Below are positions 35,218 to 43,443 of a DNA stretch of 64,000 bases, one piece after another (within the stretch, counting starts at the first letter, position 1; each line of letters opens with the position of its first letter). The translations under genes were made by a program, and so were the position numbers. This DNA is from Croceicoccus hydrothermalis (GTDB taxonomy: Bacteria > Pseudomonadota > Alphaproteobacteria > Sphingomonadales > Sphingomonadaceae). A model generated the notes under the pieces. It was given only the letters and a program-made list of their open reading frames with translations, searched no databases and was not told the origin of the DNA. Where the stretch lies: contig NZ_JAIQCI010000003.1 of assembly GCF_022378335.1 (NCBI RefSeq), positions 1 through 64,000 of the forward strand, written 5' to 3'.

Positions 35218-36540
35218 ATGATGGGTTCGGTCAATCGGCGCGGCTTTTTGCGCAACACCTCGGGCGCGTTCGGCGCGCTGCTCGCCACCGGGTGCATGGC
35301 CGGGCGCACCGGGTTGAACCCGGCGCCGGCGGCACAGCTTTATGGGCCACTCGTGCCCGATCCGGCCGGGTTGATGGATCTTCCGGAGGGGTTTTCCTAC
35401 CGTGTCATTTCCCGGCTGGGCGATGCGATGGACGACGGCGCCCGCGTGCCCGACCGCGCCGATGGCATGGGCAGCTTCCTGCTCGCCGACGGGCGGATCG
35501 CACTCGTCCGCAATCACGAGCTTCAGCCGCAGCACGATGCCGCCGGCGATTTTGCCAGCCATTACGACCATATCGGCGGCGCCGCGCTGGCGGGCGGGAC
35601 GACGACACTGGTGCTCGACCCCGAAACGTTGCGGGTGGAGCGGCAATATCGCTCGCTCGCCGGGACGATCCGCAATTGCGCGGGCGGCACGACCCCCTGG
35701 GGAAGCTGGCTGACGTGCGAGGAAAACACGTCCCGCGCGGGCGAGGGTTCGGGCGGCCGGGTGCTGTCGCGCGATCACGGCTATGTCTTCGAGGTGCCCG
35801 CCGCGCATGAAGGGCTGGTCGATCCGGTCCCGCTGACCGCGATGGGACGCTTCAATCACGAGGCGGCGATCGTCGATCCGGCCACGGGCATGGTTTACCT
35901 GACCGAGGACCGCGACGATTCGCTGCTCTATCGCTTCACGCCCACGACGCAGGGGCGGCTTGCGGAGGGCGGGCGGCTGCAGGCGCTGGCGCTGATGTCC
36001 GGGCCGCAGGACAGCCGCAACTGGACCGAAACGCTAATGCCGCCGGGCAGCGAATGGCGCGTCCGCTGGATCGATCTCGACAATGTGGAGGCGCCCGAGG
36101 ACGATCTGCGCACCCGCGGCGCGGCGCTTGGCGCGACCGTGTTCGCGCGGGGCGAAGGCATCCACATGGGCGATGGCGAGATGTTCTTCTGCTGCACCTC
36201 CGGCGGGGCGAAGAAGCTGGGGCAGATCTTCCGCCTCGACCCGCGCAGCGACCGGCTGCAGCTGTTCTTCGAATCGAGCGATATCAAGCAGTTCAACTAT
36301 GGCGACAATCTCACCGTGGCGCCGAACGGCCATCTCATCGTGTGCGAGGATGCCTATACCGAGGTGGTCGACAATCATCTGCGCGGGATTACGCCGGACG
36401 GGCGGCCCTATGCCTTGGGGCGGCTGCGCATACAGACGGAGCCTGCGGGCGCCTGTTTTTCGCCTGATGGCAAGACCCTGTTCGTCAATGCGTACAGCCC
36501 TGCGATGACGCTCGCAATACAGGGGCCGTGGGTCGCCTGA
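35218..36540 (+). CDS. PhoX-like (DUF839) Tat-exported protein
   Basis: 440 residues from ATG 35218, with AAGGG just upstream; the neighbouring ATG (35221) or 35200 are alternatives. Tat-type signal NRRGFLRNTSGAFGALL with a possible lipobox (LATGC). The body has PhoX/DUF839 features: ALVRNHELQP, GGTTTLVLDP, CAGGTTPWGSWLTCEEN, GRFNHEAAIVDP and YLTEDRDDSLLYRF. PhoX enzymes are calcium-dependent phosphatases; the branch here may be a phosphatase or related beta-propeller enzyme. Confidence 0.85.
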   Translation: MMGSVNRRGFLRNTSGAFGALLATGCMAGRTGLNPAPAAQLYGPLVPDPAGLMDLPEGFSYRVISRLGDAMDDGARVPDRADGMGSFLLADGRIALVRNHELQPQHDAAGDFASHYDHIGGAALAGGTTTLVLDPETLRVERQYRSLAGTIRNCAGGTTPWGSWLTCEENTSRAGEGSGGRVLSRDHGYVFEVPAAHEGLVDPVPLTAMGRFNHEAAIVDPATGMVYLTEDRDDSLLYRFTPTTQGRLAEGGRLQALALMSGPQDSRNWTETLMPPGSEWRVRWIDLDNVEAPEDDLRTRGAALGATVFARGEGIHMGDGEMFFCCTSGGAKKLGQIFRLDPRSDRLQLFFESSDIKQFNYGDNLTVAPNGHLIVCEDAYTEVVDNHLRGITPDGRPYALGRLRIQTEPAGACFSPDGKTLFVNAYSPAMTLAIQGPWVA

Positions 36541-36640
36541 TGCCCCCGGGCCGTCGCTGACGCCCGGTTCCTTCCGTCTGATCCCTTCCGAAAATCTTTG
36601 CGAACCTGCTTGCGGGGCTTGCGAAGATTTGCGCACGATC

Positions 36641-36658
36641 GTAATGATACAACATTAC
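36641..36658. promoter_or_regulatory. Zur-box-like operator before the zinc receptor gene
   Basis: GTAATGATACAACATTAC has perfect six-base arms (GTAATG/CATTAC) and resembles Gram-negative Zur boxes (AATGTTATA..-type palindromes). It lies 43-60 bases before the chosen start of a TonB receptor with a zinc-binding-type His loop, so repression in zinc-rich conditions is likely. Confidence 0.65.
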
Positions 36659-36700
36659 ACCATGCAATTCATCGCTTCCGTAGAGGGATTTTCGATTCTC

Positions 36701-38905
36701 ATGCCTATTTCGCGCACCCCGCGCTTTCTTGCCGCTGCCTCGCTCCTTGCCCTGTCCACCCCGGTTCTGGCGCAGGAAGCGGCGCAAATGCCGCCGCCCG
36801 CGGACACGTCCGCCGATGATTACGACATGGAGATCATCGTGTCGGTCGACGGGTTGCGCACGCTCGACGTGCTGTCGGCGCAATCGGTGGTGGAGGATGC
36901 CGAGCTGCTGCGGAACATGAGCGGTCAGGTCGGCGACGTGCTCGCGCGGCAGCCCGGCGTTTCGGCCACATCCTTCGCGCCGGGTGCCTCCCGGCCCGTG
37001 CTGCGCGGCTTTACCGGCTCGCGTGTCGCGGTGCTGACCGATGGGCTGGGCGCACTCGACCTGTCGGCCAATTCCGCCGATCACGGCGTGGCGATCGACC
37101 CGCTCACCGCTGAGCGGATCGAGGTTCTGCGCGGTCCCGCCGTGTTGCTCTACGGCAGCCAGGCGATCGGCGGCGCGGTCAATGTGGTGGACCGTCGCAT
37201 CCCGCGCCGCATGCCGACCGGCGGCTTCGATCTTCAGGCGACCGGCACGCTCGGCACCAATGCGGACGAGCGGCGCGGCGGCGCGGCGGCGGATCTGGCC
37301 CTGTCGGAGCGGATCGTGCTGCACGTCGATGGCAGCTATGGCGAAACGGACGATTTCGAGGCCGGCGGCTATGTCCTCGGCCCCCGCCTCCGCGCGGAGC
37401 AGACCGCCATCGCCGCCGAGGAGCGCGCAGAAGGCCGTCTGGACGAAGCGGAAGAAGCGCTCGAACTCGCCAATCGCCGGGGCCGCGTGCCCGATAGCGC
37501 GAGCCGGCAATACACGCTGGGCGGCGGGCTGTCCGTCATCACCGACACCGGTTCGCTCGGCTTCTCGGTCGGATTGTTCGACAGCCGTTATGGCGTCCCC
37601 GAACGTCCCGGCGCGGAACATGCCCATGGGGAGGAAGAGGCCGGGGAAGATCACGACGATGAACACGATCACGACCATGATCACGAGGAACACGGCCATG
37701 GCGGGGACGGCGTGAGCATCGACCTGCGGCAGTGGCGCGGCGACGTCCGGGCCGAGGTCGATACAGGCGGCGGCATGCTCGACCGTATTCGCGTCCGCGC
37801 CGGATACGCCGATTACGAGCATACCGAATTCGAAGGCGCCGAAGTCGGCACCCGGTTTTTCAGCCAGGCGTTCGAAGGGCGGCTCGACCTCGTGCAGGCA
37901 CAGCGCGGACGGTGGAGCGGCGTGACCGGCGCGCAAGCTTATACGCGCGATTTCGACGCGATTGGCGCCGAAGCCTTCGTCCCTGCCAGCCGAAGCGACC
38001 AGTTCGGCATCTTCACGCTCCAGGAATTCGATTTCGCCCCGTGGGAGCTGGACCTCGCCGCCCGGTACGAACGCAGCAGCGTATCCTCCAACGCGGTGAT
38101 GACCGCGCTGGAAAGCGAGGAGACGATGGCGGTGGACCGGGATTTCGACGCGGTGTCGGGCGCGGCGACGGTGTCGCGCCGCCTGTCGCGTGGTCTGCGT
38201 GCGGGTATCACGGGATCGCGCGCCGAACGTGCCCCGAGTTCGGAGGAGCTATTCTCCAACGGCGCGCATATCGCGACTCAATCCTACGAACTCGGCAATA
38301 CCGATTTCGGGACGGAGAGCGCATGGGGTCTCGAAGGGTGGATCGATGGCGATATCGGCCCTGCCCATGTTCATTTCGCGGCCTATGGCCAATGGTTCGA
38401 CGATTTCATCTATGCGAGCGACACCGGGCGGGAGATCGACGGCCTGCCCCTGTTCGCCTATGCGCAGGGGGATGCGCGCTGGCTCGGGCTGGAGGGGCAG
38501 ATCGCGGCGCCCTTCGTGGTGCGCGACGGGTTCACGCTGCGCGGCGATCTCGTGTTCGATTACATCGACGCGCAATTGGCGGACGGCACGCCGCTGCCGC
38601 GCATTCCGCCGCTGCGCATCCTGCCGGGGATCGAGGCGGAGGCCGGTCCGTTCTCGATGCGGGCGGAGGTCGAGCATGCCTTTGCACAGGACGACGTCGC
38701 CGGGTTCGAGACGCCCACCGACGATTACACGCTCGTCAACCTGTCGGCGGGATGGCACCCGTTCGGCGATACCAACGATACGCAATTGATCGTGTCGGCC
38801 AACAACCTGTTCGACGTGACCGCGCGCCGCCATGCCAGCCTGACCAAGGATTTCGTGCCCATGCCCGGCCGCGACATCCGTGTTGCAATTCGTTTCTCGA
38901 TCTAG
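36701..38905 (+). CDS. znuD: ZnuD-like TonB-dependent zinc receptor
   Basis: 734 residues from ATG 36701, giving a clean signal peptide (ending VLAQE). Plug domain (VLARQPGVSATSF, RPVLRGFTGSRVAVLTDGLG, IEVLRGPAVLLYGSQAIGG) and a 22-strand-type barrel ending VAIRFSI. An extracellular loop at about 306-338 is crowded with His and acidic residues (HDDEHDHDHDHEEHGHGG), as in neisserial ZnuD. With the upstream palindrome this indicates zinc uptake under Zur. Not a siderophore receptor by this evidence. Confidence 0.88.
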   Translation: MPISRTPRFLAAASLLALSTPVLAQEAAQMPPPADTSADDYDMEIIVSVDGLRTLDVLSAQSVVEDAELLRNMSGQVGDVLARQPGVSATSFAPGASRPVLRGFTGSRVAVLTDGLGALDLSANSADHGVAIDPLTAERIEVLRGPAVLLYGSQAIGGAVNVVDRRIPRRMPTGGFDLQATGTLGTNADERRGGAAADLALSERIVLHVDGSYGETDDFEAGGYVLGPRLRAEQTAIAAEERAEGRLDEAEEALELANRRGRVPDSASRQYTLGGGLSVITDTGSLGFSVGLFDSRYGVPERPGAEHAHGEEEAGEDHDDEHDHDHDHEEHGHGGDGVSIDLRQWRGDVRAEVDTGGGMLDRIRVRAGYADYEHTEFEGAEVGTRFFSQAFEGRLDLVQAQRGRWSGVTGAQAYTRDFDAIGAEAFVPASRSDQFGIFTLQEFDFAPWELDLAARYERSSVSSNAVMTALESEETMAVDRDFDAVSGAATVSRRLSRGLRAGITGSRAERAPSSEELFSNGAHIATQSYELGNTDFGTESAWGLEGWIDGDIGPAHVHFAAYGQWFDDFIYASDTGREIDGLPLFAYAQGDARWLGLEGQIAAPFVVRDGFTLRGDLVFDYIDAQLADGTPLPRIPPLRILPGIEAEAGPFSMRAEVEHAFAQDDVAGFETPTDDYTLVNLSAGWHPFGDTNDTQLIVSANNLFDVTARRHASLTKDFVPMPGRDIRVAIRFSI

Positions 38906-38927
38906 CTTGCGCCTTGGCCCTGCGGCT

Positions 38928-38953
38928 CCTTCCTGCCATGCATGGCAGGAAGG
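38928..38953. terminator. Perfect 26-base palindrome after znuD
   Basis: The two 13-base halves, meeting at 38940/38941, are exact reverse complements (core TGCCATGCATGGCA). It starts 22 bases after the znuD stop and ends 18 bases before nhaA. It can form a strong hairpin in RNA, but with no U-run; it may terminate, stabilise the znuD message or bind a dimeric protein. Confidence 0.6.
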
Positions 38954-38971
38954 CAGACAAGCAGGACATTT

Positions 38972-40162
38972 ATGGCAAAGCGGCTCCACCCACGCAGTAT
39001 CATCCAGACCCTGCGCGAATTCATGCAGGTCGAGGCGGCCGGCGGCATTCTCCTCATGGGGGCCGCCGCCGCCGCCATGCTGGTCGCCAATACGGCGCTC
39101 GGCACCGGATATTTCGCGATAAAGGCGACCTATCTCGGCCCGTTGACCGTGGATTACTGGATCAATGACGGGTTGATGGCGCTGTTCTTCCTGCTCGTCG
39201 GGCTGGAGATCAAGCGCGAGTTCATCGAAGGGCAACTGTCCACGGGGGCGAGCCGCATCCTGCCCGCGCTGGCCGCGGGCGCCGGGGTGGCGGTGCCGGC
39301 GATCATCTACATGCTGGTGGCGGGCGGCGATCCTGCGCTCGCGCGCGGCTGGGCCATTCCGGCGGCGACCGACATCGCCTTTGCACTCGGCATTCTCGCG
39401 CTGCTGGGCTCGCGGGCGCCCACTTCGCTCAAGGTGTTGTTGACCGCGATCGCAGTGATCGACGATCTCGTCGCGGTGATGATCATCGCTTTGTTCTATA
39501 CGGCGGATCTGTCGCTGCCATGGCTGGGCGCGGGTCTTGCGGGGCTGGCGCTGCTCATCGTGTGCAACCGGATGGGGGTCCGCAATCTGTGGGTCTATGC
39601 CATCGTCGGGCTGGGCGTTTGGGCGGCAGTGCTGTTGTCGGGCATTCACGCGACGCTTGCGGGTGTGGCGGTCGCGCTCACCGTGCCGCTCGCGGGGCCG
39701 GGCAATGCGGAGGGGCACGCCCCGCTGCACCGGCTCGAACACGGGCTCCATCCATGGGTGGCATTCGGCATCATCCCGCTGTTCGGCTTTTTCAACGCGG
39801 GCGTGGCGCTTGGCGGCATGTCGGCGGCGGCGGTTCTCACGCCGCTGCCGCTGGGCATCGCGCTGGGCCTCGTCGTCGGGAAACAGATCGGCATTTTCGG
39901 TGCCATCTTCGCCGCGGTGCGGTCGGGGCTCGCGCCCTTGCCCAAAAATGCGGGGTGGCTGCATGTCTACGGGCTGTCGCTCCTGTGCGGGATCGGCTTT
40001 ACCATGAGCCTGTTCATCGGCGGCCTCGCCTTTGCCGATCCGACGGATCAGAACATGGTCCGGCTCGGCGTGCTGGGCGGGTCGGTCATCGCGGCGATCG
40101 GCGGCTGGCTTGTGCTGCGGCTCGCAAAACCGGTGGGTCCGCCCGCGGCCATGCCCGGATAA
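38972..40162 (+). CDS. nhaA: NhaA-type Na+/H+ antiporter
   Basis: 396 residues from ATG 38972. NhaA landmarks: LREFMQVEAAGGILL, NDGLMALFFLLVGLEIKREF, GWAIPAATDIAFALGILALLG and the double-Asp site AIAVIDDLVAVMIIALFY, then GIGFTMSLFIGGLAF. Exchanges two protons for one sodium and supports pH and salt tolerance. About 11 transmembrane helices. Confidence 0.94.
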   Translation: MAKRLHPRSIIQTLREFMQVEAAGGILLMGAAAAAMLVANTALGTGYFAIKATYLGPLTVDYWINDGLMALFFLLVGLEIKREFIEGQLSTGASRILPALAAGAGVAVPAIIYMLVAGGDPALARGWAIPAATDIAFALGILALLGSRAPTSLKVLLTAIAVIDDLVAVMIIALFYTADLSLPWLGAGLAGLALLIVCNRMGVRNLWVYAIVGLGVWAAVLLSGIHATLAGVAVALTVPLAGPGNAEGHAPLHRLEHGLHPWVAFGIIPLFGFFNAGVALGGMSAAAVLTPLPLGIALGLVVGKQIGIFGAIFAAVRSGLAPLPKNAGWLHVYGLSLLCGIGFTMSLFIGGLAFADPTDQNMVRLGVLGGSVIAAIGGWLVLRLAKPVGPPAAMPG

Positions 40163-40231
40163 GCGAGCGCGGCGCGGCGCTTTTTACACGCCGGCTTTGC
40201 GCGAGGCTGTTTTGACCCTAGACACGCAGGG

Positions 40232-41539
40232 ATGAACCATTCCGCCGCGCCGCTTTCCGCTTTCGACCTCGCCGCCATCGTCACGGTGGCCGCCGCCGTT
40301 CTGGGCTGGGTGAACTATCATGTCCTGCGGCTGCCCAATGTGATCGGGCTGACCGTGATGGGGGCGGCGGTGTCGGTACTGCTGCTGATCTCCAACGCGA
40401 TCGCGCCCGGCCTCGCGATGGACGACTGGGTCGCGGACATGCTCGTCCGGATGAATTTTTCCGACACGCTGCTCGAAGGAATGCTGAGCTTCCTGCTCTT
40501 TGCCGGGGCGCTTCACGTCGATCTTGGCGCGTTGCGGCGCGAATGGCTGCCGGTGTTGCTGCTCTCGACCATTGGCGTGGTGCTTTCGACCGTGCTTGTC
40601 GGGCTGGCGCTTTATGGCTTCGTCATGCTGCTCGGCATGGGATTGCCGATGATCTGGTGCTTCGTGTTCGGCGCGTTGATCGCACCGACCGATCCTGTTT
40701 CCGTGCTCGGCATCATGAAGCAGATGAAGGTGCCACCCTTGTTGCAGGCGACGGTCACGGGCGAAAGCCTGTTCAACGATGGTGTTGGCATCGTCGTCTT
40801 CACCATCTTGCTGGGCGCGGCGGTGTCGGGTGCGGATTTTTCGGTGGCGGAGGGTGCGCGCCTCTTCGCGATCGAGGCGGGCGGCGGCATCCTCGTCGGC
40901 CTCATCGCCGGAACGGCGGCGTTTTATGCGATGCGGTCGATGGACGATTACCCGATCGAGGTGCTGATCAGCCTGGCCGTCGTCATGGGCGGCTATGCGC
41001 TGTGCACGCGTCTTCATATCTCCGGCCCGCTGGCGATGGCGGTCGCCGGGCTGCTCATCGGTAATCAGGGGACGCTTCACGCGATGAGCGACACGACCCG
41101 CGATTATCTCATCAAGTTCTGGGAGGTGATCGACGAATTGCTCAATTCCGCGCTGTTCCTGCTTATCGGGCTGGAGGTGATCGCCATCGTGCCGGCCTGG
41201 AATCAGCTTTGGGTCGGGATGGCGGCGATCCCCATCGCCCTTCTCGCCCGCGCCATCGCGGTGCGCGCTTCGCTGCTGGCCGTGCGGCTGCGGCGCGGCA
41301 CGAATCAGCCTGCGGCCCGCCGCGTGCTCATCTGGGGCGGATTGCGCGGGGGCATTTCCATCGCGCTCGTGCTGACCCTGCCGGCCGGGCCGATCCGGGA
41401 CCTGCTGCTCGCCGCGACATTCGCCGCCGTGCTGTTTTCGGTGCTGGTGCAACGCGCGACGCTCGGCCCGCTCATCGACAAGGCGAAGGACGAGATGAAC
41501 GCGATGCAGGCCGCCGCGCCGCATGACGACGGGCGATAG
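40232..41539 (+). CDS. CPA1 family Na+/H+ antiporter (NhaP-like)
   Basis: 435 residues, 12-13 helices. CPA1 signatures: [29 protein letters not shown] (the TDP motif), [19 protein letters not shown] (the ND motif) and [26 protein letters not shown]. It follows nhaA in the same direction after 69 bases; together they suggest a salt or alkali tolerance pair. Confidence 0.92.
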   Translation: MNHSAAPLSAFDLAAIVTVAAAVLGWVNYHVLRLPNVIGLTVMGAAVSVLLLISNAIAPGLAMDDWVADMLVRMNFSDTLLEGMLSFLLFAGALHVDLGALRREWLPVLLLSTIGVVLSTVLVGLALYGFVMLLGMGLPMIWCFVFGALIAPTDPVSVLGIMKQMKVPPLLQATVTGESLFNDGVGIVVFTILLGAAVSGADFSVAEGARLFAIEAGGGILVGLIAGTAAFYAMRSMDDYPIEVLISLAVVMGGYALCTRLHISGPLAMAVAGLLIGNQGTLHAMSDTTRDYLIKFWEVIDELLNSALFLLIGLEVIAIVPAWNQLWVGMAAIPIALLARAIAVRASLLAVRLRRGTNQPAARRVLIWGGLRGGISIALVLTLPAGPIRDLLLAATFAAVLFSVLVQRATLGPLIDKAKDEMNAMQAAAPHDDGR

Positions 41540-41661
41540 GCGCGCTTCGTTGCGCGAACGCCGCAATTGCCATAAGGGGCAGACCTTCGCCCCGGCAGGG
41601 TGCGCCGCCGCCGAATCGGTGGACCTGCATGCCGAAACCGACGATTGACCAAGGAACTGCA

Positions 41662-42444
41662 ATGTCGCGACGTCGCCAGATCTACGAAGGCAAGGCCAAG
41701 ATCCTGTATGAAGGCCCGGAACCGGGCACCATCATTCAGTATTTCAAGGACGATGCCACTGCCTTCAACGCGCAGAAACGCGGCACCATCAACGGCAAGG
41801 GCGTCATCAACAACCGCATCAGCGAGTTCGTGTTCACCCGCCTGACGCATATCGGCATCCCGACGCATTTCATCCGCCGGCTGAACATGCGCGAACAGCT
41901 CGTGCGGCAGTGCGAGATCATCCCGATCGAGGTCGTCGTGCGCAATGTCGCGGCCGGCTCGATCTCCAAACGGCTGGGTCTGGAGGAAGGCGAACCGCTG
42001 CCGCACACCCTGCTCGAATATTATTACAAGGACGATGCGCTGGGCGATCCGCTGATCGCGGAGGAACACATCGCCTGCTTCGGCTGGGCCTCGAACGAGG
42101 AGATGCAGGACATCTCCAGCATGGCGATCCGGGTGAACGATTTCCTCGTCGGCATGTTCGCCGCGGTCGGCATCCGGCTCGTCGATTTCAAGCTGGAGTT
42201 CGGGCGGCTCTGGGACGGGGATTATGCGCGCGTGATCCTCGCCGATGAAATCAGCCCGGACGGGTGCCGCCTGTGGGACATGACCACCGGGGAAAAGCTC
42301 GACAAGGACCGGTTCCGCCGCGACATGGGCGGCGAGGAAGATGCCTATCAGGAAGTCGCCCGCCGGCTCGGCGTGTTGCAGGAAGACGGGCCGAGCGAGG
42401 TCGCCGACCTTTCGCACCACCGCAAGCTGCGCGGCAAGAAATAG
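41662..42444 (+). CDS. purC: SAICAR synthase
   Basis: 260 residues from ATG 41662, with AAGGA eight bases upstream. Typical blocks [74 protein letters not shown]. Joins aspartate to CAIR in purine synthesis. First of purC-purS-purQ. Confidence 0.97.
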   Translation: MSRRRQIYEGKAKILYEGPEPGTIIQYFKDDATAFNAQKRGTINGKGVINNRISEFVFTRLTHIGIPTHFIRRLNMREQLVRQCEIIPIEVVVRNVAAGSISKRLGLEEGEPLPHTLLEYYYKDDALGDPLIAEEHIACFGWASNEEMQDISSMAIRVNDFLVGMFAAVGIRLVDFKLEFGRLWDGDYARVILADEISPDGCRLWDMTTGEKLDKDRFRRDMGGEEDAYQEVARRLGVLQEDGPSEVADLSHHRKLRGKK

Positions 42445-42517
42445 CGCCCACTTGCCCTTCCCCGCCGGTCGCATTACCGGCGGGCCAGTTACAAAGCCCA
42501 TTCGCGAAAGGCCCGCC

Positions 42518-42748
42518 ATGAAGGTAAATGTCCACGTCAGCCTGAAACCGGGCGTGCTCGACCCGCAGGGCCGCGCCATCCACCACGCACTCGAAGGGCT
42601 GGGCTTTGCCGGCGTCAACGACGTGCGCGCCGGGCGCCTCATCGCGCTCGACGTCGCGGATGATACCAGCGACGCGCAACTGGACGAGATGTGCCGCAAG
42701 CTGCTCGCCAACATGGTCATCGAGAATTACACGATAGAGAAGGCGTAA
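42518..42748 (+). CDS. purS: FGAM synthase subunit PurS
   Basis: 76 residues, the family length. [35 protein letters not shown] and [10 protein letters not shown] match PurS, which bridges PurL and PurQ in the multi-subunit FGAM synthase. Its stop shares one base with the purQ start. Confidence 0.96.
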   Translation: MKVNVHVSLKPGVLDPQGRAIHHALEGLGFAGVNDVRAGRLIALDVADDTSDAQLDEMCRKLLANMVIENYTIEKA

Positions 42749-43425
42749 TGGGCTTTACCGCAGGCGTCATCACCTTCCCCGGCTCCAATTGCGACCGGGA
42801 CATGGCCGTGGCCATCGAAACGATCACGGGCCGCGCACCGACGCGCATCTGGCACGGCGATGCCACCTTGCCGGACGGACTCGATTTCATCGCGGTGCCG
42901 GGCGGGTTTTCCTATGGCGACTACCTGCGTTCGGGTGCGATGGCGGCGCGAAGCCCCATCATGCGCGCGGTTGCGGATGCGGCGGGTCGCGGCGTTCCGG
43001 TGCTGGGCGTGTGCAACGGGTTTCAGGTGCTGACCGAAACGGGGCTTCTGCCGGGCGCGCTGATGCGCAATGCGGGCATTTCCTTCATCTGCCGCGAGGT
43101 GCCGCTGATCGTGGAAAATGGCACATCGCTGTTTACCGCGCGCTATGAAACGGGCGCGCGCATCACGATTCCGGTCGCCCATCACGACGGCAATTATTTC
43201 GCGGACGAAGACACGCTCGACCGGATCGAGGGGGATGGCCGCGTCGCCTTCCGATATGCCGAAAACTGCAACGGTTCGGCGCGCGACATTGCCGGCGTGC
43301 TGAACGCGGGTGGCAACGTGCTGGGCATGATGCCGCATCCAGAACGCAGCGTGGACCCGGTGCATGGCGGCACCGATGGCCGCGCCCTGTTCGAAGGGGT
43401 TATGGACGGATTGAGCGTCGCGTAA
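42748..43425 (+). CDS. purQ: FGAM synthase glutaminase subunit PurQ
   Basis: 225 residues. Class I glutamine amidotransferase: nucleophile Cys in VLGVCNGFQ, His-Glu pair in MMPHPERS, and [24 protein letters not shown] typical of PurQ. Supplies ammonia to PurL, which is not in the window. Confidence 0.97.
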   Translation: MGFTAGVITFPGSNCDRDMAVAIETITGRAPTRIWHGDATLPDGLDFIAVPGGFSYGDYLRSGAMAARSPIMRAVADAAGRGVPVLGVCNGFQVLTETGLLPGALMRNAGISFICREVPLIVENGTSLFTARYETGARITIPVAHHDGNYFADEDTLDRIEGDGRVAFRYAENCNGSARDIAGVLNAGGNVLGMMPHPERSVDPVHGGTDGRALFEGVMDGLSVA

Positions 43426-43443
43426 CCGCCGCGGCGCGGGGCT

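Noticed and set aside
38249..39964. A 571-residue minus-strand frame across znuD and nhaA
   Set aside because: It crosses two genuine genes and a palindrome, and has shadow-type composition.
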